Part shown: positions 1 to 8,073 of the stretch, in pieces
Numbering within the stretch: position 1 is the first letter of the stretch
Layout: the number at the start of each line of letters is the position of its first letter
Assembly (NCBI RefSeq): GCF_030295765.1
Contig: NZ_AP027292.1
Span: 434,001 to 498,000 of the forward strand
Reading direction: 5' to 3'
DNA length: 64,000 nt
From: Neptuniibacter halophilus
Lineage (GTDB): Bacteria > Pseudomonadota > Gammaproteobacteria > Pseudomonadales > Balneatricaceae
The notes under the pieces: generated by a model
What the model was told of the DNA's origin: nothing
What the model saw: only the letters and a program-made list of their open reading frames with translations
The model's database searches: none
Made by a program: the position numbers and the translations under genes

Positions 1-70
1 TTTCAAACAACGCCGGAATATCCAGGTCGTCATCCAGATTGGCCGAGTATTCCATTATGAAATGGGGCAC
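1..70 (-). CDS. hpaF: 5-carboxymethyl-2-hydroxymuconate isomerase, N-terminus (runs off left edge)
   Basis: Only the first 23 codons are inside the window. They read as a GTG-started protein beginning MPHFIMEYSANLDDDL, which matches the remembered start of E. coli HpaF (MPHFIVECSDN). The terminal proline after the initiator is the catalytic base in this tautomerase family. An AAGGAG ribosome site lies about 8 bases before the GTG, which fixes the start. The enzyme isomerises 5-carboxymethyl-2-hydroxymuconate to the oxo form in homoprotocatechuate degradation. It follows hpaE in the same direction and should be the next gene of the lower-pathway operon; hpaD may lie further left. Confidence 0.85.
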   Translation of the reverse strand, partial: MPHFIMEYSANLDDDLDIPALFE

Positions 71-104
71 GCAGAATCTCCTTGTTAACTATCGGTTCGG
101 AGCA

Positions 105-143
105 GCAGCCGTGGTTTACCCAAACGCGATAAACCACGGCTGC
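105..143 (-). promoter_or_regulatory. perfect 14-bp hairpin between hpaE and hpaF
   Basis: Arms 105-118 and 130-143 are exactly complementary (GCAGCCGTGGTTTA) around an 11-base loop. No T-run follows on the transcribed strand, so it is not a typical intrinsic terminator. An intercistronic stabiliser, processing site or partial attenuator inside the operon is more likely. Confidence 0.6.
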
Positions 144-178
144 ACGTCGAACACTCGCCTTAAGACAGTGTCGTCTGA

Positions 179-1702
179 TTAACGACCCAGCACCGGAATA
201 CGGTGTGTATCGTGAGCGATACACACGTTTTTAGTTTCCATGTAGAAGTCGAAGCTCCAGTCACCACCGTCACGGCCAATACCGGACATCTTCACACCAC
301 CGAACGGTGATGGCAGGTTACGGTTGTTCTCGGAGTTAACCCAGAGCATGCCCGCTTCCACTTTGTCCGCCATACGCATGGCACGGCCGGTATTGCTGGT
401 CCAGATGTAACCCGCCAGACCGTAAACAGTTTCGTTGGCCAGTTTGATCGCTTCCTCTTCGGTTTCGAACTCGATCGCGGTCAGCACCGGGCCGAAGATC
501 TCTTCCTGAGCGATACGCATGCTGTTTTTAGCATCGGTGAACAGGGTCGGTGTCACCCAGTTGCCCGGCCCCATCTCATCACGCAGAGACTTGCCACCTA
601 CCGCAATGGTGGCACCGTCTTCTTTAGCGATATCGAAGTAGCTGGTGACCTTGTCATAGTGACCACTGTGTACCAGTGGGCCTACTTCGGTAGCCGGATC
701 CAGTGGGTGACCCACTTTGATGTTCGCAACACGCTCTTTCAGTGCGCTCAGGAACTTGTCCTTAATACCGCTCTGAATAAGCAGACGGCTGGAGCTGGTG
801 CAGCGCTGGCCGTTAAGGCTGTAGATCATGAACACAACCGCATCCAGAGCACGGTCGAAATCCGCATCGTCAAATACGATCACCGGGTTTTTACCACCCA
901 GTTCCAGATGCAGACGCTTCAGAGTCTGAGCGGTCTGTGCCTGAATCAGCTTACCGGTTGCAGAATCACCGACCAGCGCAACCGCTTTAATGGCCGGGTG
1001 TTCGGTCAGGGTTTTACCGGCAACGGAGCCAAAGCCGTTGACCATGTTCCAGACACCTTTTGGCAGACCTGCCGCTTCGGCACACTCCGCCAGAATAGAC
1101 GCTGTCAGCGGACTCAGTTCTGCAGGCTTGTGTACCACGGTGCAACCGGAAGCCAGTGCCGGCGCGATCTTCCAGGTGGAAAGCATGAACGGGGTATTCC
1201 ATGGCGTAATCACAGCCACCGGTCCGATCGGGTTACGCACGGTGTAGTTGGTGTGTTCCGCCTGATGCAGGGACAATCCATTACGCGCTTCCGGTGCCTG
1301 ATCGGCAAAGAAGCGAAAGTTAGCCGCACCACGTACCGCAGCCTGACGCATGAAACGGATCGCCTGACCGCAGTCCATGGATTCAACCATGGCGATCTCT
1401 TCAGCCCGTTTTTCCAGCTCATCACCCAGACGGTGCAGGATCTTACGACGCTCAGCACCCGGTGTAGCTGCCCAGGCTTCAGCCGCCGCAGCCGCCGCTT
1501 CACAAGCGGCGTTGACGTCTTCTTCGGTAGCCGCAACCACTTTGCCCAGATAGCTCTGGTCGAAAGGCGTGGTGTTATCGAAGGTTTCGCCTTTGCTGCC
1601 CAGTGTCCATTCACCGTTGATGTAGTGACCCAGGGTGTTCTCTTTGAAACGCGCCAGATAACCTTCCGCTTTCGCGATGTTTTCTTGCAGTTGTTCGCTC
1701 AT
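179..1702 (-). CDS. hpaE: 5-carboxymethyl-2-hydroxymuconic semialdehyde dehydrogenase
   Basis: NAD-dependent aldehyde dehydrogenase of 507 residues that oxidises 5-carboxymethyl-2-hydroxymuconic semialdehyde, the ring-cleavage product of homoprotocatechuate. The ALDH signature residues are present: Asn169 in TPWNT, Glu267 in LELGGKNP and the nucleophile Cys301 in NGQRCTSSS. Length fits the HpaE family (about 490-510). It lies between hpaG2 and hpaF in a leftward operon, and the neighbouring pathway genes distinguish it from generic betaine-aldehyde-type dehydrogenases. The 104 bases upstream hold a hairpin, so its translation may be tuned apart from hpaG2. Confidence 0.93.
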   Translation of the reverse strand: MSEQLQENIAKAEGYLARFKENTLGHYINGEWTLGSKGETFDNTTPFDQSYLGKVVAATEEDVNAACEAAAAAAEAWAATPGAERRKILHRLGDELEKRAEEIAMVESMDCGQAIRFMRQAAVRGAANFRFFADQAPEARNGLSLHQAEHTNYTVRNPIGPVAVITPWNTPFMLSTWKIAPALASGCTVVHKPAELSPLTASILAECAEAAGLPKGVWNMVNGFGSVAGKTLTEHPAIKAVALVGDSATGKLIQAQTAQTLKRLHLELGGKNPVIVFDDADFDRALDAVVFMIYSLNGQRCTSSSRLLIQSGIKDKFLSALKERVANIKVGHPLDPATEVGPLVHSGHYDKVTSYFDIAKEDGATIAVGGKSLRDEMGPGNWVTPTLFTDAKNSMRIAQEEIFGPVLTAIEFETEEEAIKLANETVYGLAGYIWTSNTGRAMRMADKVEAGMLWVNSENNRNLPSPFGGVKMSGIGRDGGDWSFDFYMETKNVCIAHDTHRIPVLGR

Positions 1703-1721
1703 CTGTTTTCTCCACTCTCAG

Positions 1722-1757
1722 GACCGGAGGCCTTCTGTTGACGGGCCGGTTCCGGTC
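1722..1757 (-). promoter_or_regulatory. imperfect hairpin between hpaG2 and hpaE
   Basis: GACCGGAGGCC (1722-1732) can pair with GGCCGGTTCCGGTC (1744-1757), leaving a small GGT bulge. There is no T-run. It lies just upstream of the hpaE ribosome site within the operon, and a role in mRNA stability or differential expression is inferred. Confidence 0.4.
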
Positions 1758-1806
1758 ATAAACGGGCTCAGATCACCGGCAGTTCAGGACCGCCGGTCTC
1801 TATGAA

Positions 1807-2580
1807 TTAATATTTGTCGCCGTAGAATTCCTGCTCGGAAACGATGTAGGTTTCCAGTGCACCAATCTTCTCGATCTCGCAGACCACTTTGTCACCCGGC
1901 TGCATATCTTTCAGACCTTCCGGCGTTCCGGTTGCAATCATATCGCCCGGTTTCAGGGTCATGATCTTGCTCAGGTATTCCACCAGGAACGGCACATCGA
2001 AGATGATGTCTTTAGTGGTGCCTTCCTGTGTCAGTTCACCGTTCACGTGTGTGGTTACACGCAGATCGGAGATATCACCCACATCGTCTTTATCGATCAC
2101 ATAGGGACCGATCGGCAGCAGGGAATCACGGCTCTTAACCCGCAGGTTAGGACGGTAGTAGTTTTCCAGATAGTCGCGGATCGCAAAGTCGTTACATACG
2201 GTGTAACCGGCGATGTAATCCATCGCATCTTCACGGGAGATGTTCTTACCTTCCTTACCAATCACTGCAACCAGTTCACACTCATAGTGCTGGAATTCAA
2301 TGTTGTCCGGACGGTAAGCGTTCTGCTTGTGACCGGTCAGGGTGTTGGTACCTTTAAGGAATACCAGTGGCTCTTTAGGTGGTTCAAATGCCAGCTCACG
2401 GGCGTGATCGGCATAGTTCAGTCCCAGCGCAAAGATCGTTCCCGGATTCTCTACCGGGCAAAGCCAGGTGACATCCGCTTCATTGATTAGCTGGCCGTCT
2501 GTTTTGGATTTCAACTGGCCGTTATCTTCTACGGTTACATCCAGTTCGGAGCCGTTAAAAAGTACGCGTGCGTGTTTCAT
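1807..2580 (-). CDS. hpaG2: HpaG2: 2-hydroxyhepta-2,4-diene-1,7-dioate isomerase / decarboxylase subunit
   Basis: A 257-residue fumarylacetoacetate-hydrolase-fold protein matching the C-terminal half of E. coli HpaG. The metal site is visible: Glu-x-Glu in YECELVAVIGK followed by Asp in CNDFAIRDYLE, plus the RVKSRDSLLPIGPYV and ATGTPEGL motifs. It decarboxylates 5-oxo-pent-3-ene-1,2,5-tricarboxylate and isomerises the product in the homoprotocatechuate pathway. E. coli carries both halves in one polypeptide of about 430 residues; here they are separate genes, as in pseudomonads. It sits 13 bases after hpaG1. Confidence 0.92.
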   Translation of the reverse strand: MKHARVLFNGSELDVTVEDNGQLKSKTDGQLINEADVTWLCPVENPGTIFALGLNYADHARELAFEPPKEPLVFLKGTNTLTGHKQNAYRPDNIEFQHYECELVAVIGKEGKNISREDAMDYIAGYTVCNDFAIRDYLENYYRPNLRVKSRDSLLPIGPYVIDKDDVGDISDLRVTTHVNGELTQEGTTKDIIFDVPFLVEYLSKIMTLKPGDMIATGTPEGLKDMQPGDKVVCEIEKIGALETYIVSEQEFYGDKY

Positions 2581-2593
2581 GTTTAAGCTCCCC

Positions 2594-3247
2594 TTATTGA
2601 CCCAACTGGTTGTTCAGGCTGACCACGCCAGCAATTTCAGATGTCACCTTATCGCCTTTGTTCACCGGCGCGCGCTGGCCCGGGAAGGCAACGGCGATCA
2701 CATCGCCCGGCTGCAGAGTCATGATGTAGGAGATCGTGCTGATCAGTTCAGCAACACCACGTACAGTACGGCTCAGTGGCATCTCATTCACCACTTCACC
2801 ATTCACTTTGGTCACTACGCTCAGCGCCTGTGGGTCAGCTACATTTGCAGCGGCAACTACGTCTGCACCGATCGGGGCACTGCCGTCCAGGCACTTACCT
2901 TTGATATCCGGGCGGTAGTAGCTTTTTTCCGGCAGGGAGAAGTCATGTACCAGGGTATAGCCGCCGACGTAATCCAGCGCTTCTTCCTGACTGACACGGC
3001 AGCACTCTTTACCGAAAACAACGGCCAGAGACGCGCCCACCACCATGCTTTCGGCATCCGCAGCCCACTCCACCTCAGCACCTTCGGTGCTCCAGGTGTT
3101 GTGAGGTTTGAAATACAGAACCGGCTGGGTCGGTGCACTTTTATACGGCGCTTCATTAAACTCAGCCTGCATGGCCTCGAACTGTTCAGCATCGTTCAGT
3201 GCAACACAGACCAGCTTACCTTTTACGATTGGATTGTTTGTCATCAT
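2594..3247 (-). CDS. hpaG1: HpaG1: 4-hydroxyphenylacetate degradation FAH-family subunit
   Basis: A 217-residue FAH-fold protein matching the N-terminal half of E. coli HpaG, encoded just before hpaG2 and presumably forming a mixed complex with it. The Glu-x-Glu metal pair seen in HpaG2 is absent at the equivalent stretch, which reads VVGASLAVVFGKECC. Other fold landmarks remain, such as GGYTLVHDFSLPE and RPDIKGKCLDGSAPIG. I infer a reduced or structural role for this half. It starts 13 bases after the end of hpaI. Confidence 0.88.
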   Translation of the reverse strand: MMTNNPIVKGKLVCVALNDAEQFEAMQAEFNEAPYKSAPTQPVLYFKPHNTWSTEGAEVEWAADAESMVVGASLAVVFGKECCRVSQEEALDYVGGYTLVHDFSLPEKSYYRPDIKGKCLDGSAPIGADVVAAANVADPQALSVVTKVNGEVVNEMPLSRTVRGVAELISTISYIMTLQPGDVIAVAFPGQRAPVNKGDKVTSEIAGVVSLNNQLGQ

Positions 3248-3260
3248 TCTCTACCTGAAA

Positions 3261-4067
3261 TTAATATCCGCTTGAGCCCGCAGCGTCTGCTTTGTTCTCA
3301 CCGGATTTAAAACTGTCTGCCAGTTGCTTAGCCGCGTTGCTCAGCAACAGGGTATCCACACCGATGCCGACAAATTTGGCACCCTTGTCTACATAGTTGT
3401 GCGCTTTGGCCGGGTTGATGCACAGCAGGCCAGCCGCCTTACCGGCATCATTGATAACCTGCAGACCGTTCTCGATCGCTGCCACCACTTCCGGGTGATC
3501 CGGATTGCCGATATGGCCCATAGACGCAGACAGATCAGACGGGCCGATAAACACACCATCGACCCCCTCAACTGCGGCAATCTCCGCCAGATTTTCCATA
3601 GCCGTAACCGTTTCTGCCTGCACAATCAGACAGATCTCATCATTGGCCTTCTGCAAGTAACCGGGAATCCGGTTCCAGTTCGCCGCACGCGCCAGCGAAC
3701 TGCCGAGCCCACGAATGCCCTGTGGCGGGTACTTCACCGCAGCGACCAGTTCACGGGCCTGCTCTGCGGTATCACACATCGGTACCAGCAGGGTCTGCGC
3801 GCCAATATCCAGCAGACGCTTGAGCAGTGCGGTTCGTCCCTCTTCAGGGCGGACAATGGCCGGCACACCGTAAGGTGCAATCGCCTGCAGATGACGCATC
3901 GTAGAATCCAGCTCAAACGGTGCGTGCTCACTGTCGATCAGCAGCCAGTCAAAGCCAGAGCCTGCGAGAATCTCCGCACAGCTTGCATCCGGCAGACCGA
4001 GCCAGAGGCCCCACAGTGGCTGATCGCCCTGCAGTGCCTGCTTAAATTTGTTAACCGGGAGTTCCAT
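3261..4067 (-). CDS. hpaI: 4-hydroxy-2-oxo-heptane-1,7-dioate aldolase
   Basis: Class II pyruvate aldolase of the HpcH/HpaI family that splits 4-hydroxy-2-oxoheptanedioate into pyruvate and succinic semialdehyde. Recognisable stretches are LWLGLPDASCAEILAG, LLIDSEHAPFE with the catalytic histidine, the QAETVTAMENL glutamate and GVFIGPSDLSASMG with the metal aspartate. I start it at the ATG at 4067, which lies about 8 bases after a GAGAG stretch. A GTG two codons upstream is possible. Its succinic semialdehyde product links to the gabD-type dehydrogenase at 11288-12745. Confidence 0.94.
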   Translation of the reverse strand: MELPVNKFKQALQGDQPLWGLWLGLPDASCAEILAGSGFDWLLIDSEHAPFELDSTMRHLQAIAPYGVPAIVRPEEGRTALLKRLLDIGAQTLLVPMCDTAEQARELVAAVKYPPQGIRGLGSSLARAANWNRIPGYLQKANDEICLIVQAETVTAMENLAEIAAVEGVDGVFIGPSDLSASMGHIGNPDHPEVVAAIENGLQVINDAGKAAGLLCINPAKAHNYVDKGAKFVGIGVDTLLLSNAAKQLADSFKSGENKADAAGSSGY

Positions 4068-4090
4068 AACCACTCTCTCTCAGGATCTGA

Positions 4091-4894
4091 TTAAACGAAC
4101 TTCACAGAGATGCCGCCCAGCGGGCCGTAATCTGCGTGTACCGTATCACCGGCTTTAACCGGCACCGGACGGGTAAAGGAGCCGGACAAAATCACCTGAC
4201 CCGGTTCCAGCGCAACGCCGTGTGGCGCAAAACGCTTACATACCCAGCAGATACCGTTGGCCGGATTACCCAGTACGCCCGCGGCGATACCGGTCTCTTC
4301 GATCTGGCCATTGAGGTACAACAGGGCACCCGCCCAGCGCATATCGATATCCATCGGTTTCACCGGACGCCCTCCCAGAATGATGCCGGCATTCGCTGCG
4401 TTATCCGCGATGGTATCCAGCACTTTACGGGTGTAGCCGGTTTCCGGGTCGGTTCGGTGACAGCGCGCCGCGATCAGCTCAATCGCCGGAATCACGTAAT
4501 CGGTGGCATTCAGTACATCAAAGATGGTGATGTTTTCACCTTCCAGGCGATCCTTCAGGACAAACGCCAGTTCCACCTCAATGCGCGGATCAAGGAAGTC
4601 AGAAGCCTTGATCTCGGCACCGTCGTCGAAGAACATATCGTCCAGCAGCACACCGTAGTCCGGCTGATCAATGTTCACGGCCATCTGCATAGCACGGGAC
4701 GTCAGGCCGATCTTGTACCCTTTAACAGAAGCACCCTCTTCGATCTTGCGATCAACCCAGGCTTTCTGGATCTTGTAGGAGTCATCCATGGTCATATCGC
4801 TGTATTCCAGCGTCAGTGCAGGAATCTGCTGGCGCTCTTTTTCAGCTTTATATAGACGATCTGCTGCGTTTTTGATCTGTTCCGGCGTTAACAT
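4091..4894 (-). CDS. hpaH: 2-oxo-hepta-4-ene-1,7-dioate hydratase
   Basis: Hydratase of the MhpD/HpaH family (FAH superfamily) that adds water to 2-oxohept-4-ene-1,7-dioate before HpaI cleavage. Motifs shared with E. coli HpaH include [50 protein letters not shown] and GSFTRPVP. The ATG at 4894 (MLTPEQIKN) gives 267 residues, the E. coli length, and has GAGG six bases upstream. It is the first gene of the leftward operon. The divergent promoter region just upstream carries two operator-like palindromes. Confidence 0.93.
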   Translation of the reverse strand: MLTPEQIKNAADRLYKAEKERQQIPALTLEYSDMTMDDSYKIQKAWVDRKIEEGASVKGYKIGLTSRAMQMAVNIDQPDYGVLLDDMFFDDGAEIKASDFLDPRIEVELAFVLKDRLEGENITIFDVLNATDYVIPAIELIAARCHRTDPETGYTRKVLDTIADNAANAGIILGGRPVKPMDIDMRWAGALLYLNGQIEETGIAAGVLGNPANGICWVCKRFAPHGVALEPGQVILSGSFTRPVPVKAGDTVHADYGPLGGISVKFV

Positions 4895-4973
4895 AAACAT
4901 CCTCGTTGCTGTATCTGGGTGCGCTGGGATCACCGCTACACCTGAATCTTTTTACTCATGCGGGAAACATAAG

Positions 4974-5007
4974 TAACATGTTAACTACAATATACTTAAT
5001 ATATTAA
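4974..5007. promoter_or_regulatory. divergent hpaH / permease control region with two HpaR-like palindromes
   Basis: Site A is GTAACATGTTAA (4974-4985) and site B is the perfect palindrome TTAATATATTAA (4996-5007). On the minus strand a TATATT hexamer (4989-4994) lies one turn before TAGTTAACATGTTAC. The same layout, -10 hexamer then TAGTTAACAT, occurs at 16475-16496. A MarR-family (HpaR) repressor site overlapping the hpaH promoter is inferred; no hpaR gene is in the window. Confidence 0.55.
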
Positions 5008-5073
5008 TCAATTTCCAGCCCCAAATTTTTCCGTTATCCTGTTTACAACTAAATGATGAGCTTTGAGCACTGA

Positions 5074-6402
5074 ATGCTAAAAAATACACTGACTGAAAAA
5101 GTAGTCACCGTATGGCCGGGCGGCAAGCTATCCGGCCCGGTTCTGTTCCTGATGTGGGCCTTCGCCCTGCTCAGTCAGACCCTCTATCCGGCGCTGCTGG
5201 CACCGGCAACACTGCTCGGCTGGCTCTATGTTGCGATCGAAGCGCCCAGACTGAACCCGAAGCAGCGACCACTGATACTGGTACTGGGCGTAGCCGGGAT
5301 GCTGTTCTCCATGCTGGCCTGGGCTTTCGGATCTGATGCCACACTCATCGGGTTGCTGGATGAACACCTGAAGCTGGCGATGCTGCTCACTGCGATCAGC
5401 TTTATCGGGCTGGCGATCAAACCTCAGGCCGGTAGCAGCAGCAAAGGCTTTAAAAGCTACCTGAGCACCCTGCTGGGGATGCATCTGTTTTCTGCCGTGG
5501 CCAACTTCTCGGCTCTGCCGGTAGTTGGCGATCAGTTGAAACGTAAGGGGACGGTTGATCGCCTCTCCCAGAGCATTCTTGCCCGCGGCTTCAGCTTTTC
5601 GGTGCTCTGGTCACCGTTTCTGAGTATTACGCCACTGGTACTGGAGCAGGTGCCGGGCGCGAAAATCAGTAATATTTATCCCTACTCTGTTCCGCTGGCG
5701 ATAAGCGGCATTCTATTCACCCTGCTGGAAGCCCGGTTCCGCTACCGGAGCCGCTTTGAAAACTATCAGGGTTATCCGATGAAGCTGGCCACGCTGCACC
5801 TACCCATGCTGCTGATCGGTTGTGTACTGCTGCTGGCCTGGCTGTTTCCGGGCACCTCCACGGTGATTCTGGTTTCAATCGTCGCCGTCAGTGTGCCGTT
5901 GCTGGTTGTCGCCAGACAAAGCGGTATTCGTGAAGCCGGACACACCCTGCATCAGCAAATTTTTGAGCGGCTCAGCGAAAGCCGTACCGAAATTTCTCTG
6001 TTTCTCTGTGCCGGGTTGCTGGCTGCCGGGGTAAAGGCCTGTATCGGGGTTGGCCTGATCAGCCTGCCATTTACCGAAACCAATGCACTGGTTGCCTCTT
6101 TCTGTCTGGTCGCGGTATTGCTGATTGCCTCTCTCGGCATTAACCAGCTCGCCGTGGTAGCGATCTTTGCCGGGCTGCTGGCCGATGTCACCACCACTCC
6201 GACGATTATGGGTGTGGCTTTTATTTACGCCACTGCTCTGTCGATGTTCAGCAGCGTATTCAGCGGTACCAATATGATTCTGCGCGCCCGTTACGGCTGC
6301 ACCAGCCGGGCTATTCTGCGCAACCAGCTACCTTATAGTCTGCTGATGCTACTGGTCGGGATCGCCACCCTGTTTCTGATGGAAGCGATGGGCGTGAAGT
6401 AA
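5074..6402 (+). CDS. polytopic membrane permease of unrecognised family, hpa-linked
   Basis: 442 residues with roughly ten or more hydrophobic segments spread over the whole length, for example the stretches near residues 45-95, 240-280, 310-385 and 420-440. No signal peptide or soluble domain is evident. I do not recognise the family with confidence; the long helices and a conserved-looking PTIMGVAFIYATALSM segment suggest a secondary transporter. It is divergent from hpaH and shares its palindrome-bearing promoter region. Uptake of 4-hydroxyphenylacetate or a related acid is a plausible but unproven job. No ribosome site is strong (GAGC only). Confidence 0.6.
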   Translation: MLKNTLTEKVVTVWPGGKLSGPVLFLMWAFALLSQTLYPALLAPATLLGWLYVAIEAPRLNPKQRPLILVLGVAGMLFSMLAWAFGSDATLIGLLDEHLKLAMLLTAISFIGLAIKPQAGSSSKGFKSYLSTLLGMHLFSAVANFSALPVVGDQLKRKGTVDRLSQSILARGFSFSVLWSPFLSITPLVLEQVPGAKISNIYPYSVPLAISGILFTLLEARFRYRSRFENYQGYPMKLATLHLPMLLIGCVLLLAWLFPGTSTVILVSIVAVSVPLLVVARQSGIREAGHTLHQQIFERLSESRTEISLFLCAGLLAAGVKACIGVGLISLPFTETNALVASFCLVAVLLIASLGINQLAVVAIFAGLLADVTTTPTIMGVAFIYATALSMFSSVFSGTNMILRARYGCTSRAILRNQLPYSLLMLLVGIATLFLMEAMGVK

Positions 6403-6475
6403 ACGGGGCTTGCTAAGCCACTATGAATCACATAGGTTAGCGTCATACACAGCCCCGGCAGAGCCCGGGGCGGAC

Positions 6476-6492
6476 TATAATTAACATATTAA
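6476..6492 (+). promoter_or_regulatory. -10 TATAAT overlapping an HpaR-like palindrome, GST promoter
   Basis: TATAAT at 6476-6481 runs directly into TTAACATATTAA at 6481-6492, fourteen bases before the start codon. A bound repressor would cover the -10 element. The palindrome matches the family found at the other hpa-island promoters. No convincing -35 hexamer is visible. Confidence 0.55.
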
Positions 6493-6505
6493 GTACGAGG
6501 TCAGG

Positions 6506-7117
6506 ATGATTAAGGTTTACGGTAGCGTTTATTCCCGCGCCAGCATGGTGATGTGTGTTCTGGAAACACTGGGCCTGGAATATGAATACATCCCGCACCT
6601 GCCGAAAGGTAAAGAGATCAAGCAGGATGATTATCTTGCAATGAACCCGAACGGCAAAGTACCGACTCTGGTCGATGGCGATCTGGTTCTGTGGGAAACT
6701 CAGGCGATTCTGTTCTATCTGGTCGACAAATACGGGAATGGCCAACTGTGGAGCAACAGACCTGAAGGCCGCGCGGATATCTATCGCTGGTCACTGTTTG
6801 TCAGCAACCAGTTGGAACTGTTTGCGCTGGATCTGTTTATCCAGAACAAATTCGTGCCTGAAGAGTTGCGCGATGAAGCGATTATCCTGCGTGCTCAGGC
6901 TGAACTGGATAAGCACCTGCCCATCCTCAACAGCCACCTGGAAGGACGTGAGTTTGTCGCCGGCGACAGCCTCAGCGTGGCGGATATCCACGGTGCGACT
7001 ATTCTTTCCTGGGCTAAGCTGGTTGGCTATGACTTCAAACAGTTCCCGAATGTCGACGCCTGGATCAAGCGCCAGATCAAATCCGAAGCGCAGCAGAAGG
7101 TGAATGCGAAAGCCTGA
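6506..7117 (+). CDS. glutathione S-transferase family protein
   Basis: 203 residues with the GST layout. The N-terminal thioredoxin-like half (about 1-75) carries YGSVYSRASMV at the usual catalytic position, NPNGKVPTLVDGD with the cis-proline, and the ETQAILFYLVDKY glutathione-binding loop. The helical half includes FVAGDSLSVADIHGATIL. It is cytosolic. The substrate is unknown; isomerase or detoxification roles on pathway quinones or semialdehydes are guesses. An AGGTCAGG ribosome site precedes it. The operator-like palindrome upstream suggests co-regulation with 4-hydroxyphenylacetate catabolism. Confidence 0.87.
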   Translation: MIKVYGSVYSRASMVMCVLETLGLEYEYIPHLPKGKEIKQDDYLAMNPNGKVPTLVDGDLVLWETQAILFYLVDKYGNGQLWSNRPEGRADIYRWSLFVSNQLELFALDLFIQNKFVPEELRDEAIILRAQAELDKHLPILNSHLEGREFVAGDSLSVADIHGATILSWAKLVGYDFKQFPNVDAWIKRQIKSEAQQKVNAKA

Positions 7118-7143
7118 TCCGCTCTCGCATGAGGTCAGTTTAC

Positions 7144-7167
7144 AAAGCCGGATCACTCCGGCTTTTT
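7144..7167 (+). terminator. intrinsic terminator after GST
   Basis: AAAGCCGGA (7144-7152) pairs with TCCGGCTTT (7157-7165) and is followed by a T-run. Confidence 0.85.
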
Positions 7168-7290
7168 AATACCCGCACCGTTCCCCTCTGTTAATCAGCG
7201 ATCAACACTATTCAGGAAAGATACAGAGTATCGTCACCAGAATACTCCCCCATTAACCACTCAGCCCTTACCCACTAAAGGATTATCAAA

Positions 7291-8010
7291 ATGCAGAGAT
7301 CAGTTACTCCACTGGCGATTATCTTAGGGCTGTCGATCCTGTCAGGCCTCACCGCGCTGGGCTATCTGCTTGGCGATGCCGCCATCCGCTACAAACAGTT
7401 TGAGCGCAGCGTCACTGTAAAAGGCTTATCTGAACGTGAATATAAGGCGGATATTGCGCTCTGGCCGATTCAGTTTTCAGCCGCCGCCAACCAGCTCGAC
7501 ACGCTCTATACCTCCCTTGAGAGCCATACCGATAAGATCCGCAGTTTCCTGCTTCTGAACGGCATCCACCCGGATGAGATCAGTATCGCCTCTCCTGCGA
7601 TTACCGATAAATCAGCCCAGACCTACGGCAGTAACAGCCGGCCCGAATTCCGTTACAGCGCCCTGCAGACCGTCACCGTCTACTCAACCAATATTGAGGT
7701 AGTACGCAATGTGATGAAAAAACTCTCCTCACTTGGCCGCGAAGGCATCGTCTTTACCGGAGGAGATTATCAGGCCCAGACCGAGTATCTTTTTACCCGG
7801 CTTAATGAGGTCAAACCGGAGATGGTTGAAGAGGCAACACGACAAGCACGGGAGGTGGCCGAGAAATTTGCCACGGATTCTGACAGTAAACTGGGCAAGA
7901 TCAAGCGCGCCTCACAGGGGCAGTTCAGTATCAGCAACCGGGATCGGAATACCCCGCACATAAAAAGAGTGCGTGTTGTCTCCACTGTGGAATATTATCT
8001 GTCGGATTAG
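7291..8010 (+). CDS. SIMPL domain (DUF541) periplasmic protein
   Basis: 239 residues with one N-terminal membrane anchor or uncleaved signal (about residues 9-30), then a periplasmic SIMPL/DUF541 domain opening RSVTVKGLSEREYKADIALW, the usual start of this fold. Alternating strands and a helix such as RQAREVAEKFA fit the family. Function is unknown; relatives such as E. coli YggE are linked to oxidative stress. An AAGGATT ribosome site lies before the ATG. It appears monocistronic and has no operator palindrome, so it is probably not part of the hpa regulon despite its position. Confidence 0.85.
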   Translation: MQRSVTPLAIILGLSILSGLTALGYLLGDAAIRYKQFERSVTVKGLSEREYKADIALWPIQFSAAANQLDTLYTSLESHTDKIRSFLLLNGIHPDEISIASPAITDKSAQTYGSNSRPEFRYSALQTVTVYSTNIEVVRNVMKKLSSLGREGIVFTGGDYQAQTEYLFTRLNEVKPEMVEEATRQAREVAEKFATDSDSKLGKIKRASQGQFSISNRDRNTPHIKRVRVVSTVEYYLSD

Positions 8011-8073
8011 GCGACCATTCGCGCACAGGTATTCAACCTTGCCAGCCTGATACTGGGTATTAGGGACAATCAG

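Noticed and set aside
659..1741. Long frames antisense to hpaE (360 codons) and to other genes
   Set aside because: They mirror strongly supported genes on the opposite strand in GC-rich codons and have no family features.
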